From an uncultured archaeon (lineage in GTDB: Archaea > Aenigmatarchaeota > Aenigmatarchaeia > CG10238-14 > SCSR01), in NCBI GenBank assembly GCA_938017915.1, contig CALIKW010000070.1, positions 1 to 12,656 of the forward strand: a stretch of DNA of 12,656 bases, in the 5' to 3' direction. Both the position numbers and the translations under genes were made by a program. Numbering within the stretch: the stretch's first letter is position 1; the number at the start of each line of letters is the position of its first letter. Under the pieces are notes generated by a model, which had not been told where the DNA came from, did not search any database, and saw nothing but the letters and a program-made list of their open reading frames with translations. Below, piece by piece: positions 1-6,978 of this stretch.

Positions 1-2733
1 GAAAAGTGGCATGCTTTAGAGCCAAAAGAGGCTATGAAAAAGTTAAAAACAAGTGAAAAAGGGCTAAGTGAAGAAGAGGCTAAAAAAAGATTGCAAGAAT
101 ATGGGCATAATGAATTAAAGGAAAGAAAAAGAGTTTCAGCCTTGGAAATTTTTCTCAACCAATTTAAAGATATATTTGTTATAATACTTTTGATTGCTGT
201 TGTTATTTCTGTTTTGATAGGGTGGTATGAGATAAAGGAAAAGCCTGAAACGAGCTTTCTTAAAGCTTATGCTGATGCTATAGCGATAGGAGGAATTGTT
301 ATATTAAATGCAATAGTTGGTTTTACTCAAGAGTATCGCTCTGAAAAAGCCTTAGAAGCTATGAAAAAACTTACTGCTCCAAAGGCTAGAGTAATAAGAG
401 AAGGAAAAGAGGTTTTGGTAGATGCAAGAGAAGTTGTTCCTGGTGATGTTCTTGTTATAGAGGCAGGAGATAGGATAGCTGCTGATGGCTTGCTTTTAGA
501 AAGCGTAGAGCTTGAAGTTAATGAAGCAGTTTTGACAGGAGAATCTACTCCTGTAAAGAAAAAGGTAGGAAAATTAAAGCCTGATGTTCCAATAGCTGAA
601 AGAAAAAATTCTGTTTTTATGGCAACTCATGCTACTTACGGAAGAGGAAAAGCTTTAGTAACTGCAACAGGAATGAAGACTGAATTTGGAAAAATTGCTG
701 AAAAAGTTCAGGAAATTGAAGAGGAGGAAACTCCTTTAAAAAGAAAGTTAAATAATTTTGCAAAAAAACTTGGAAAGTTTGTCGTTGTTGTTTGTATAAT
801 AATTTTTATTTTAGAACTTTATGAAATTTTGGTTGTTTTTAAAATAAGAGAGTTTGGGGAGATGATGGAAAAATTTATAAATGCTTTCATGACTTCTGTT
901 GCTTTAGCAGTTAGTGCAGTTCCTGAAGGTTTGCCTGCAGTAGTTACTGTTACTTTGGCTTTGGGTGCTAGGGAGTTAGCAAGAAGAAATGCTATAATAA
1001 GGAAGCTTTCCTCTGCTGAAACTTTGGGAGCAGTAACAGTAATTTGTTCAGATAAAACAGGAACTTTAACAAAAGGGGAAATGACTGTAAGGAAAATTTA
1101 TGCTAACGATAAAATTATAGAAGTAACAGGAGTTGGTTACGAAGCAAAGGGTGAATTTTTGGTTGAAGGTAAAAGCTTTGACCCTAAAAACATAGAGCTT
1201 TTGCTTAGGGTTGGTTGCTTGTGTAATAACGCAAGTTATGACGGAAAAACGATAAAAGGAGACCCAACAGAAGGAGCTTTAATAGTTGTAGCAGCAAAAG
1301 CTGGAATTAAAAAGGAAGAATTAGAAGAAAAGTTTAAAAGAATCCATGAAATTCCCTTCAGTTCTGAAAGAAAAAGAATGACTACAATTCATGCTTTTGG
1401 AAATAAAAAACATGCTTACGCTAAAGGTGCTCCTGAGGTTATACTTGAAAGATGTGATTATATTTTAAAAGAAGGAAAAGTGGAAAGGCTTGAGAAAAAA
1501 GAAAAAGAAAAGATTTTGAAAGTTAACGAAGAAATGGCTTCTCAAGCTTTAAGAGTTTTGGGTTTTGCTTTTAAAGAATTGGAAGAAAAGTTTAACGATG
1601 AAACTGCTGAAAAAGGATTGATTTTTGTTGGGTTAATGGGGATGATCGATCCGCCAAGAGAAGAGGCAAAAGAAGCTAACAAAAAATGTCAAGAAGCAGG
1701 AATAAAAACTGTTATGATAACTGGTGACCATAAGCTTACTGCTGTGGCTGTAGCAAAAGAAATTGGTATGCTTGATGATAACAACACAAAAGTTTTAACT
1801 GGAGAAGAGCTTGATAAGCTGAGTGATGAAGAATTTGAGAAAATTGTTGAAGAAGTGAGAATTTACGCAAGAGTTTTTCCTGAGCATAAACTAAGAATTG
1901 TTAAGGCGTTAAAGAAAAAGGGCCATATAGTTGCGATGACTGGTGATGGTGTGAATGATGCTCCTGCCTTAAAGCAAGCAGATATGGGAATAGCTATGGG
2001 AATAACTGGAACTGATGTTACAAAAGAAGCTTCTGACATGGTTTTGGCTGACGATAACTTTGCAACTATTGTTAAGGCTGTTGAGGGAGGAAGGGGAATT
2101 TACGATAACATAAGAAAGTTTGTTTTCTTCTTGCTAAGATGCAATTTTGATGAATTAGGAATAATAGGAATTTTTGCTTTGCTTGGTTTGCCCTTACCCT
2201 TAAACGCTGCTATGATTTTATGGATTAACTTGGTTACTGACGGAGGGCCTGCAATAGCCTTGAGCATGGACCCACCAGAAGAAGATTTGATGAAAAGAAA
2301 GCCTCGTAATCCGAAAGAAGGAGTTCTGCACGGAAGGTTTGCTCAAATTTTAGCATCTTTCATAACCCAATTCTTTGGCACAGCTTTCGTTTTCTGCCTT
2401 TCTTACTATGTTTGGGAAGAGCCTTTGGAGGAAGCTATGACGATGGCATTTGTTCAGGCAAGCTTCCAAGAATTATTCACAGTTTTCAATTGCAGGTCAG
2501 AAAAAAGATCTGTGTTCAGGTATTCACCTTTCACAAACAAGTATTTAGTAATAGCTGTAGTAGTTTCCTCTGTTCTTACTTTAATGCTTTGCTATGTTCC
2601 TGTTTTTCAAGTAATGTTTGGTACTACTGCTCTTTCAATTAAAGACTTGATTTTAGTTTTTGCTGTAAGCTCTTTAGGCTTGCTCATTTTGCCAGAAGTT
2701 TTTTATGGGAGAAAGGTTTGGAAATGGGTGTAA
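1..2733 (+). CDS. P-type Ca2+-transporting ATPase (P2A/SERCA-like), 5' end outside window
   Basis: This is an ATP-driven cation pump of the plasma membrane that probably exports Ca2+. The reading frame is open to base 1 and encodes EKWHALEPKEA before the first ATG at 34. That matches the family N-terminus, so the true start lies a few codons upstream and the ATG at 34 is internal. Counting from that Met, I see TGES (168-171, actuator), PEGLP in M4 (297-301), the phosphorylated Asp in DKTGT (340-344), KGAPE (464-468, nucleotide binding) and TGDGVND (636-642). Ca2+ ligands match both SERCA sites: E298 in M4, N704 and E707 in M5, N732, T735 and D736 in M6, and E813 in M8 (in FQELFTVFN). About ten hydrophobic segments are present. 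Ca2+ specificity is inferred from these residues; Mn2+ transport is possible. It ends 36 nt before rpoE1 on the same strand. Confidence 0.95.
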   Translation, partial: EKWHALEPKEAMKKLKTSEKGLSEEEAKKRLQEYGHNELKERKRVSALEIFLNQFKDIFVIILLIAVVISVLIGWYEIKEKPETSFLKAYADAIAIGGIVILNAIVGFTQEYRSEKALEAMKKLTAPKARVIREGKEVLVDAREVVPGDVLVIEAGDRIAADGLLLESVELEVNEAVLTGESTPVKKKVGKLKPDVPIAERKNSVFMATHATYGRGKALVTATGMKTEFGKIAEKVQEIEEEETPLKRKLNNFAKKLGKFVVVVCIIIFILELYEILVVFKIREFGEMMEKFINAFMTSVALAVSAVPEGLPAVVTVTLALGARELARRNAIIRKLSSAETLGAVTVICSDKTGTLTKGEMTVRKIYANDKIIEVTGVGYEAKGEFLVEGKSFDPKNIELLLRVGCLCNNASYDGKTIKGDPTEGALIVVAAKAGIKKEELEEKFKRIHEIPFSSERKRMTTIHAFGNKKHAYAKGAPEVILERCDYILKEGKVERLEKKEKEKILKVNEEMASQALRVLGFAFKELEEKFNDETAEKGLIFVGLMGMIDPPREEAKEANKKCQEAGIKTVMITGDHKLTAVAVAKEIGMLDDNNTKVLTGEELDKLSDEEFEKIVEEVRIYARVFPEHKLRIVKALKKKGHIVAMTGDGVNDAPALKQADMGIAMGITGTDVTKEASDMVLADDNFATIVKAVEGGRGIYDNIRKFVFFLLRCNFDELGIIGIFALLGLPLPLNAAMILWINLVTDGGPAIALSMDPPEEDLMKRKPRNPKEGVLHGRFAQILASFITQFFGTAFVFCLSYYVWEEPLEEAMTMAFVQASFQELFTVFNCRSEKRSVFRYSPFTNKYLVIAVVVSSVLTLMLCYVPVFQVMFGTTALSIKDLILVFAVSSLGLLILPEVFYGRKVWKWV

Positions 2734-2769
2734 AAAAGAATTTAATTGTTCATAAACATATGTGATAAT

Positions 2770-3318
2770 ATGTATAAGTTAGTAACAGTTGAAGGTAGAA
2801 TAAGAGTACCGCCAGAAAAATTGGGTAAGGATGTTAAAAAGGCTATAGAAGAAAGTATTGCAGAGCAGTTTGAATGTACTATTGACCCAAAATTGGGGGT
2901 AATACTTGCTGCTATTTCTGTTGAAGAGGTTGGAGAAGGAAAAATTTTGCCAGGAGATCCTGGAGTTCGCTATCAAGTAAAATTCAAGCTTTTAACTTTT
3001 AAACCTGAAATAAACGAGCTTGTTTATGGTGAAGTTATAGATAATACAGAATTCGGCTCTTTTATAAGAATAGGTCCTTTAGATGGTTTAGTTCACATTT
3101 CCCAAATAATGGATGACTTTGTTAGTTATGATACAAAAAATTCAGTTTTTTTGGGAAAGCAAACAAGAAAAACTTTGAAAGAGGGAGATAAGGTTATAGC
3201 AAGAATTATTGCAAGCAGTATAGGAAAGGAAGAAAATAAGCTTGGATTAACTATGAGGCAAGCTGGCTTAGGAGCTTTGCATTGGCTTGAAGAAGAGAAG
3301 AAAAAGAGGAAAAAGTGA
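2770..3318 (+). CDS. rpoE1: DNA-directed RNA polymerase subunit E' (Rpo7/Rpb7 orthologue)
   Basis: This is the stalk subunit of archaeal RNA polymerase. It pairs with Rpo4/RpoF, binds nascent RNA and helps open the promoter. The 182-residue protein starts MYKLVTVEGRIRVPPEKLG, the usual family N-terminus. It has the N-terminal RNP-like domain (about 1-80) with the GDPGVRYQV tip loop, then an S1/OB domain (about 82-165) with GEVIDNTEFGSFIRIGPLDG. The tail is rich in Lys and Glu. I chose the ATG at 2770. A TTG at 2746 would add eight residues that do not fit the family, and a GTGAT lies 3 nt before the ATG. Spt4 follows after 4 nt, the standard archaeal rpoE1-rpoE2 pair. Confidence 0.96.
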   Translation: MYKLVTVEGRIRVPPEKLGKDVKKAIEESIAEQFECTIDPKLGVILAAISVEEVGEGKILPGDPGVRYQVKFKLLTFKPEINELVYGEVIDNTEFGSFIRIGPLDGLVHISQIMDDFVSYDTKNSVFLGKQTRKTLKEGDKVIARIIASSIGKEENKLGLTMRQAGLGALHWLEEEKKKRKK

Positions 3319-3322
3319 TTTT

Positions 3323-3508
3323 ATGAAAAGGTTGCAGGTTTGTAGGAATTGTAAGAGGTTTACAACAGAAAAAATTTGTCCAAAATGTAAATCCACTAAC
3401 CTTTCAACCAGCTGGAAGGGCTTTATAGTAATTTTAAATAAAGATAGTGAAATAGCAAAAGTTTTAAAAATAGAAGAAGAAGGAAGTTATGCGTTATACG
3501 TTGGTTAA
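3323..3508 (+). CDS. spt4: Transcription elongation factor Spt4 (RpoE2/RpoE'')
   Basis: This is a 61-residue zinc protein that binds the NGN domain of Spt5 and makes RNA polymerase more processive. It has four zinc-ligand cysteines in two CxxC pairs, C7/C10 and C19/C22. The typical STNLSTSWKGFIVILNKD segment follows, leading to the Spt5-contact strand and a short C-terminus. The start is the ATG at 3323, 4 nt after the rpoE1 stop. A GTGATT spanning that stop codon sits at the right distance to bind the ribosome. An open frame reaches back to 3287, but the extra residues are rpoE1 sequence read out of frame. S24e begins 1 nt after this stop, so the genes are very likely co-transcribed and perhaps translationally coupled. 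Confidence 0.94.
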   Translation: MKRLQVCRNCKRFTTEKICPKCKSTNLSTSWKGFIVILNKDSEIAKVLKIEEEGSYALYVG

Positions 3509-3509
3509 T

Positions 3510-3764
3510 ATGGAAATAGAAATTCTAGAAGAAAAGGAAAATCCGTTTTTAAAAAGAAAAGAGCTTAAACTAGTTATAAAACATGAAAATTCGCCCACAC
3601 CCTCAAAACAAGAACTGAAAAAAGAGCTTGCCTCAAAATTTTCTGTTAGCGAAGAGCAAATTCAAATAGATTATATTTTTTCAAAAAAGGGTTTATGCGA
3701 ATCTCTTTCAAAAGTTAAAATAGAGAAAGGGGGAAAAAGTGAAGCACAAACCAGTAAGAGTTAG
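3510..3764 (+). CDS. rps24e: Small-subunit ribosomal protein S24e
   Basis: This is an 84-residue component of the archaeal 30S subunit, shared with eukaryotes. The N-terminus MEIEILEEKENPFLKRKEL matches the family, and TPSKQELKKELASKFSV (about 30-46) is the usual helix. The C-terminal half (IDYIFSKKG...SLSKVKI) is divergent but has the right pattern. The start is the ATG at 3510, one base after the spt4 stop. A longer frame back to 3489 only re-reads spt4. The last 26 nt overlap the start of S27ae in another frame, so the S24e tail AQTSKS is written over the S27ae N-terminus. The order rpoE1-spt4-S24e-S27ae is conserved in many archaea. Confidence 0.9.
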   Translation: MEIEILEEKENPFLKRKELKLVIKHENSPTPSKQELKKELASKFSVSEEQIQIDYIFSKKGLCESLSKVKIEKGGKSEAQTSKS

Positions 3765-3888
3765 CGAACTTTATAAAAAAGGGAAAAGAATTTGCGATAG
3801 ATGCGGGGAAGGGACTTTCATGGCAGAGCACGATAATAGATGGTATTGTGGTAAATGCAAACTTACAATTTGGAAGAAAAAAGACTAA
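3739..3888 (+). CDS. rps27ae: Small-subunit ribosomal protein S27ae (zinc ribbon)
   Basis: This is a 49-residue 30S ribosomal protein. In eukaryotes the homologue is made as a ubiquitin fusion; archaea encode it alone, as here. It starts MKHKPVRVSELYKKGKRI and has two zinc-binding pairs, C19/C22 (CDRC) and C37/C40 (CGKC). Between them is the family segment FMAEHDNRWYCG. The start is a GTG at 3739, five bases after a run of five Gs (AAAGGGGGAAAAA) that can serve as ribosome binding site. There is no other start in this frame. The first 26 nt lie inside the end of S24e. The TAA stop overlaps the aIF6 stop on the opposite strand by 4 nt. Confidence 0.92.
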   Translation: MKHKPVRVSELYKKGKRICDRCGEGTFMAEHDNRWYCGKCKLTIWKKKD

Positions 3889-4559
3889 ACTTTAAAAACT
3901 TCCATTATTCTTGCAATCTCTGCTCCTGTTGTTTTTCCTCCTACTACAATTCCATAACTATTTGATATTATTCCGCTTGAAATAAATGGTGAACCAAAAT
4001 TAACAGTTCCTATTCCAACCTCAACCTTTAAAAAATTTTGAACTGTTTCTATTTCTTTTTCACTAGCATCTCTATGCAGCAAGCATCCGTTATTTGTGGC
4101 TAAACCACAAGAGCCTGGTATGTTTAAACCAGCTATTTTAGCATATTCAGCTTCAACACCAAAACATTCTTCTATAATTTTTTTCTCCCTTTTATCGAAC
4201 AATTTACTTATTACAGCTCCCTTGTCATTACAAATTATAAGATTCCCTATTGCAGTGTGCTTTGTTCTTAGAATTTCCAAGTTAACTCCCATCTCCCTTT
4301 TTATATTTTTCAAAATTTCCATTTCCCTTTCACTAATTATCTTTGGAGCTAGAATTCCGTTTGAATTAAACGCTAAGAATAAACCAACAAGCTCTGTTTC
4401 AGCTATGCTTAACCTAAAAATTCTTACTTTGAGCAAATCCTCAATCTTCTTCTTAACATCTTCAGGAATCATGCTACTTATTAAACCAAAATTATCGCAA
4501 GCTTTCCCAAAAAGCCCAATGTTACAATCTCCAAAGAAGTTTAAGCTTAGTATTTTCAT
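3885..4559 (-). CDS. eif6: Translation initiation factor aIF6 (ribosome anti-association factor)
   Basis: aIF6 binds the large ribosomal subunit at the face that meets the small subunit and blocks premature joining. The 224-residue protein has the five-fold pseudosymmetric pentein repeat layout. Repeats of the type IAETELVG (about 52), HTAIGNLI (about 101), IPGSCGLATN (about 150) and GTVNFGSPFISSGIISNS (about 184) are visible. It ends with the family's GGKTTGAEIARIMEVF. The start ATG overlaps the L31e stop as ATGA, so the two are translationally coupled. Its stop overlaps the S27ae stop by 4 nt tail to tail. L31e followed by IF6 is a standard archaeal pair. In eukaryotes SBDS helps remove IF6, and an SBDS gene lies about 3.1 kb upstream on the same strand. 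Confidence 0.95.
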   Translation of the reverse strand: MKILSLNFFGDCNIGLFGKACDNFGLISSMIPEDVKKKIEDLLKVRIFRLSIAETELVGLFLAFNSNGILAPKIISEREMEILKNIKREMGVNLEILRTKHTAIGNLIICNDKGAVISKLFDKREKKIIEECFGVEAEYAKIAGLNIPGSCGLATNNGCLLHRDASEKEIETVQNFLKVEVGIGTVNFGSPFISSGIISNSYGIVVGGKTTGAEIARIMEVFKV

Positions 4560-4804
4560 GATACCAGCTTTAATTCAAAAGTTTCCTCATCTCTTTTCTC
4601 CAACTTAACTCTCAGCTTTGTCTTAAATTTCTTCTCACTTTCAAAAATTTTTTCACTCAATTTTCCATTAATTTTAACCTTTTTCTTTAACCTTTTTTCC
4701 AAAATTTCTCTTAAAAATTTTAAAGCCAATTTTTTTCTCTTCCATCTGGGTTTATTCATTAATTCCTTCCTTAAATTTATAGTTATTATCCTTTCTTCAG
4801 CCAT
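4556..4804 (-). CDS. rpl31e: Large-subunit ribosomal protein L31e
   Basis: This is an 82-residue 50S protein near the polypeptide exit. The sequence MAEERIITINLRKELMNKPR is the family N-terminus. A basic helix (about 20-46) and the KIFESEKKFKTKLRVKLEK region follow. It lacks the clear WARG.....PSRIRVR style of many homologues, so the C-terminal half is divergent. I chose the ATG at 4804. The open frame extends 15 codons further, but that stretch runs through the TATA-like element and adds a poorly fitting leader. AAGGA lies 3 nt before the ATG. It overlaps aIF6 by 4 nt (ATGA). The usual partner L39e lies on the far side of the inverted pilin gene. Confidence 0.88.
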   Translation of the reverse strand: MAEERIITINLRKELMNKPRWKRKKLALKFLREILEKRLKKKVKINGKLSEKIFESEKKFKTKLRVKLEKRDEETFELKLVS

Positions 4805-4858
4805 ATTTCCTTTTTTTAATTTTAAATATTTATAGGTAGCAAAAACCAAATTCTTAAT
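4805..4858. promoter_or_regulatory. Shared divergent promoter of L31e and the pilin gene
   Basis: This 54-bp gap separates two genes pointing away from each other. It holds a 10-bp palindrome TAAATATTTA at 4823-4832 that reads as a TATA box on both strands. Its centre is about 24 nt from the L31e ATG and about 32 nt from the pilin ATG. With the usual archaeal spacing of about 26 nt to the start site, both transcripts would have almost no leader. This is inferred from position and composition; no start site was measured. Confidence 0.5.
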
Positions 4859-5335
4859 ATGAAAGGAATAAGCCCGATGCTTGCAGTTATATTGCTAATA
4901 GCATTTACAGTAGCTGTTGGAGGCTTGCTTAGTGTTTGGATAATAAGTATGACAAGAACTCAAACAGGTGTGGCAGGAGCTGGTACAGAAAAGTTGATAG
5001 CATGCTCAAAATCAGTTTTAGATATAGGAGCTCTTTATGGCAAAACCTTTACTCAACCAAAAGGTACTACAGCAGGAGACTTCAATATCACAGTAATTTA
5101 CTATGCTGGTTCTGAAGATCTATACAACTTTACAATTTATCTTACAGATAGTGCAGGAAATATAGGAAAAGCTACCACAACAGACTTCAACTCTTCTTAT
5201 CCTATGCGCCCAGGACAAATTCACGTATTTGTACTAACTTTAGACAGAAACCTTACTTCATCCCCAGTTACAAAAGCAAGAGTTACTGCATTATGCCAAG
5301 AAACAGAAATAGTTTCAGTAGAAGAAACAGTTTAG
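4859..5335 (+). CDS. Type IV pilin-like secreted protein with class III signal peptide
   Basis: This is a 158-residue probable surface filament subunit or pseudopilin. The start MKGISPMLAV, followed by an unbroken hydrophobic helix to about residue 30, is the archaeal prepilin signature. The prepilin peptidase would cut after G3, leaving ISPMLAV as the mature N-terminus. The rest looks like a beta-rich extracellular domain with two cysteines (C49, C146) that could form a disulfide. It has four N-glycosylation sequons: N76 (NIT), N90 (NFT), N111 (NSS) and N131 (NLT). No assembly ATPase, platform protein or peptidase gene is in the window. It could be an adhesion pilin, an archaellin-like subunit or a minor pilin. 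It sits alone on the plus strand between L31e and L39e, and its stop overlaps the L39e stop by 4 nt. Confidence 0.85.
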   Translation: MKGISPMLAVILLIAFTVAVGGLLSVWIISMTRTQTGVAGAGTEKLIACSKSVLDIGALYGKTFTQPKGTTAGDFNITVIYYAGSEDLYNFTIYLTDSAGNIGKATTTDFNSSYPMRPGQIHVFVLTLDRNLTSSPVTKARVTALCQETEIVSVEETV

Positions 5336-5499
5336 ACTTTTAGTTTGCTTCGCCTCCATCTTTTTATTTTATTTACTAGAATTCTTCTTGTTCTTGCTCT
5401 TTTAAGTCCGAACTTCTTTATATCAACCCACCTTGGCGCATTTCTAATTTTTCCTATTTTTCCAAGTTTTATTTTCTTACTCAAGCTTTTTTTACCCAT
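5332..5499 (-). CDS. rpl39e: Large-subunit ribosomal protein L39e
   Basis: This is a 55-residue, very basic 50S protein that lines the exit tunnel. It starts MGKKSLSKKIKLGKIGK, has NAPRWVDIKK in the middle and ends KRWRRSKLKV. The WRRxKLK ending and the RxPxWV core are the family signature. It is a few residues longer than the usual about 51. It starts directly after the TAG stop of Rrp42, with no gap, and GGTGA lies just upstream, so it is the last gene of the exosome operon. Its stop (5332-5334) overlaps the pilin stop. L39e normally heads an L39e-L31e-aIF6 group; here L31e is the next gene on this strand but lies beyond the pilin gene. Confidence 0.9.
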   Translation of the reverse strand: MGKKSLSKKIKLGKIGKIRNAPRWVDIKKFGLKRARTRRILVNKIKRWRRSKLKV

Positions 5500-6258
5500 C
5501 TATTTCACCAGTTTCCTTATTTCCTTACTTTTTTCAACAGCTAAATCAATAATTTTATCTATTTCCTCAAAAAGAATTTCTTTACTTCCTTGCTTCTGGA
5601 TTGCACATATTTTATCATCATCCCTTACAGCAACACTAATCTTTGCTTCAGTTACCTTCTCTTCCTCAAAATTTGGGTCAACTAAAAGATTTTCTCTAAT
5701 CTTTGCAATACTTACGTTTATTGGCTTAAATATTACTGGAAGCTTTCCTTGATACTCCCCTCTTATTATTTTTCCATCCTCAAGCTTTGGTATTCTTGTA
5801 TTTCTTAAGGCAACTAAGCTTGCTAAGGCTGAAGCATCTAAAAGATTTCCTTGGTGATTTAAAACAGAAATATCGACGAAAATGCACCAAACCTTTTCTC
5901 CTGGCTGAATACAAAGTTTTTCTAATTCTATACATTTAGATTCTCTAATCCCTCTATCAACAACTCTTGCAAGCTCTATTTCATCTTCGCCTGGAGGACC
6001 TGGTTCAAATTCAGGAGATGCTAAGGGAGTGAATTCTGCATTAACTATCAAAATACCTTCATCAGGAGAATCAGGAAAAGGTTGCGCTATCTCAGCTTTA
6101 ACTCCTGCTATAACATGCGTTTCTCCTATTTTAACAGATGCAGATCCTTCTGCCTTTTCTACAACATTTTCTCTAATTTCTATTTTTCTAAATTCATCAA
6201 GCCTTCTTCCGTCAATTCTTTTTCCTTTTTCTAAAAGCTCTAATACGTATGAATCCAT
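5500..6258 (-). CDS. rrp42: Exosome complex subunit Rrp42 (RNase PH fold, non-catalytic)
   Basis: Rrp42 forms the hexameric ring of the archaeal exosome by alternating with Rrp41. It does not itself cut but shapes the active site and the RNA path. The 252-residue protein has the RNase PH N-terminal region GKRIDGRRLDEFRKIEI (about 12-28), FTPLASPEFEPGPPGEDEIE (about 76-95) and VDISVLNHQGNLLDASALA (about 127-145), all characteristic of Rrp42. The C-terminal half ends in a helical tail. Its ATG follows the Rrp41 TAA with no gap, and GGTGA inside the end of Rrp41 can act as ribosome binding site. Confidence 0.96.
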   Translation of the reverse strand: MDSYVLELLEKGKRIDGRRLDEFRKIEIRENVVEKAEGSASVKIGETHVIAGVKAEIAQPFPDSPDEGILIVNAEFTPLASPEFEPGPPGEDEIELARVVDRGIRESKCIELEKLCIQPGEKVWCIFVDISVLNHQGNLLDASALASLVALRNTRIPKLEDGKIIRGEYQGKLPVIFKPINVSIAKIRENLLVDPNFEEEKVTEAKISVAVRDDDKICAIQKQGSKEILFEEIDKIIDLAVEKSKEIRKLVK

Positions 6259-6978
6259 TTATTCACTCACCCTATACTTTTCTCTTAAAGCATTTTTTTG
6301 CATTTCATATATTTTTTCACACGTGCTTTTTGCTATTTCAATCAACTTTTTTAATTCCTCTTTTGTTACTAAGCCATCCATTTGTAAAAGAGTTATTTTT
6401 CCTTTCCCAGGCATCATAGCAAATGCCATGTCAACTTCAGAGTAATTATCTTCTCTTCCGTTCAAATCCAAAATTAAAGTATCGTTTATTTTACCAACAG
6501 AGCATGCACAAACTAAATCACGCATAGGAATTCCAGCTAATGCTAATGCTAAGCTAGAAGCATTTATTCCTGTAACTCTTGTAGAGCCATCAGCCTCTAT
6601 AACTTCTAAATAAACATCCACTACAGTCTTTGGAAAATCTTCTAAGAATATTGCAGGCTCTAGAGCAAGTCTTATAACTTTTGAAAGTTCTATACTCCTT
6701 CTATCAGGAGCAGGAGATTTTCTTTCATCAACGCTAAATGGTGCCATGCTGTATCTGCACCTTAAAATTCCTGTTTCATGTTCTTGCAAATATTTTGGAA
6801 AAAGAGCTCTTGGACCATAAACAGAAGCTAATACTCTTGTCTTTCCAAAAGCAACTTCAGCAGACCCATCGCTTCTGGATATAACATCCAGCTTAATTTC
6901 TACATTTCTCATCTCTTCAGGCTTTCTCCCATCAATTCTTTTTCCATCAGTTATTAATTTTACTTCTCCCCTTTTCAT
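6259..6978 (-). CDS. rrp41: Exosome complex catalytic subunit Rrp41 (3'-5' phosphorolytic exoribonuclease)
   Basis: This is the catalytic ring subunit of the exosome. It degrades RNA from the 3' end using phosphate and can add A-rich tails in reverse. The 239-residue protein is of normal length. Visible motifs are GKRIDGRKPEEMRNVEI (12-28), APDRRSIELSKVIRLAL (90-106) with the RNA-binding arginines R93/R94, and EADGSTRVTGINASSLALA (128-146). The motif NYSEVDMAFAMMP contains D183, equivalent to the general acid Asp of the family. All expected active-site features are there, so it should be active. The stop of Rrp4 overlaps its ATG as ATGA, and GAGGA precedes the start. Confidence 0.97.
   Translation of the reverse strand: MKRGEVKLITDGKRIDGRKPEEMRNVEIKLDVISRSDGSAEVAFGKTRVLASVYGPRALFPKYLQEHETGILRCRYSMAPFSVDERKSPAPDRRSIELSKVIRLALEPAIFLEDFPKTVVDVYLEVIEADGSTRVTGINASSLALALAGIPMRDLVCACSVGKINDTLILDLNGREDNYSEVDMAFAMMPGKGKITLLQMDGLVTKEELKKLIEIAKSTCEKIYEMQKNALREKYRVSE

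Noticed and set aside
2412..2642. A 76-codon frame inside the end of the ATPase gene
   Set aside because: It is out of frame with a well-conserved membrane domain and resembles no known protein.
2746..2769. TTG start eight codons upstream of the Rpb7 ATG
   Set aside because: The added residues MFINICDN do not fit the family N-terminus, and the ATG at 2770 gives the expected MYKLV start.
4096..4608. A 170-codon plus-strand open frame opposite aIF6
   Set aside because: It is a mirror of the aIF6 coding sequence, has no family features and no promoter, and ignores the clear minus-strand gene.
5345..5752. A 135-codon plus-strand frame opposite L39e and Rrp42
   Set aside because: Both minus-strand genes are recognised along their full length; the hydrophobic plus-strand product simply reflects antisense reading of Lys-rich codons.
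6029..6445. A 138-codon plus-strand frame opposite Rrp41 and Rrp42
   Set aside because: It is antisense to two conserved exosome genes, Ser/Phe-rich as expected from such shadows, and spans their junction.
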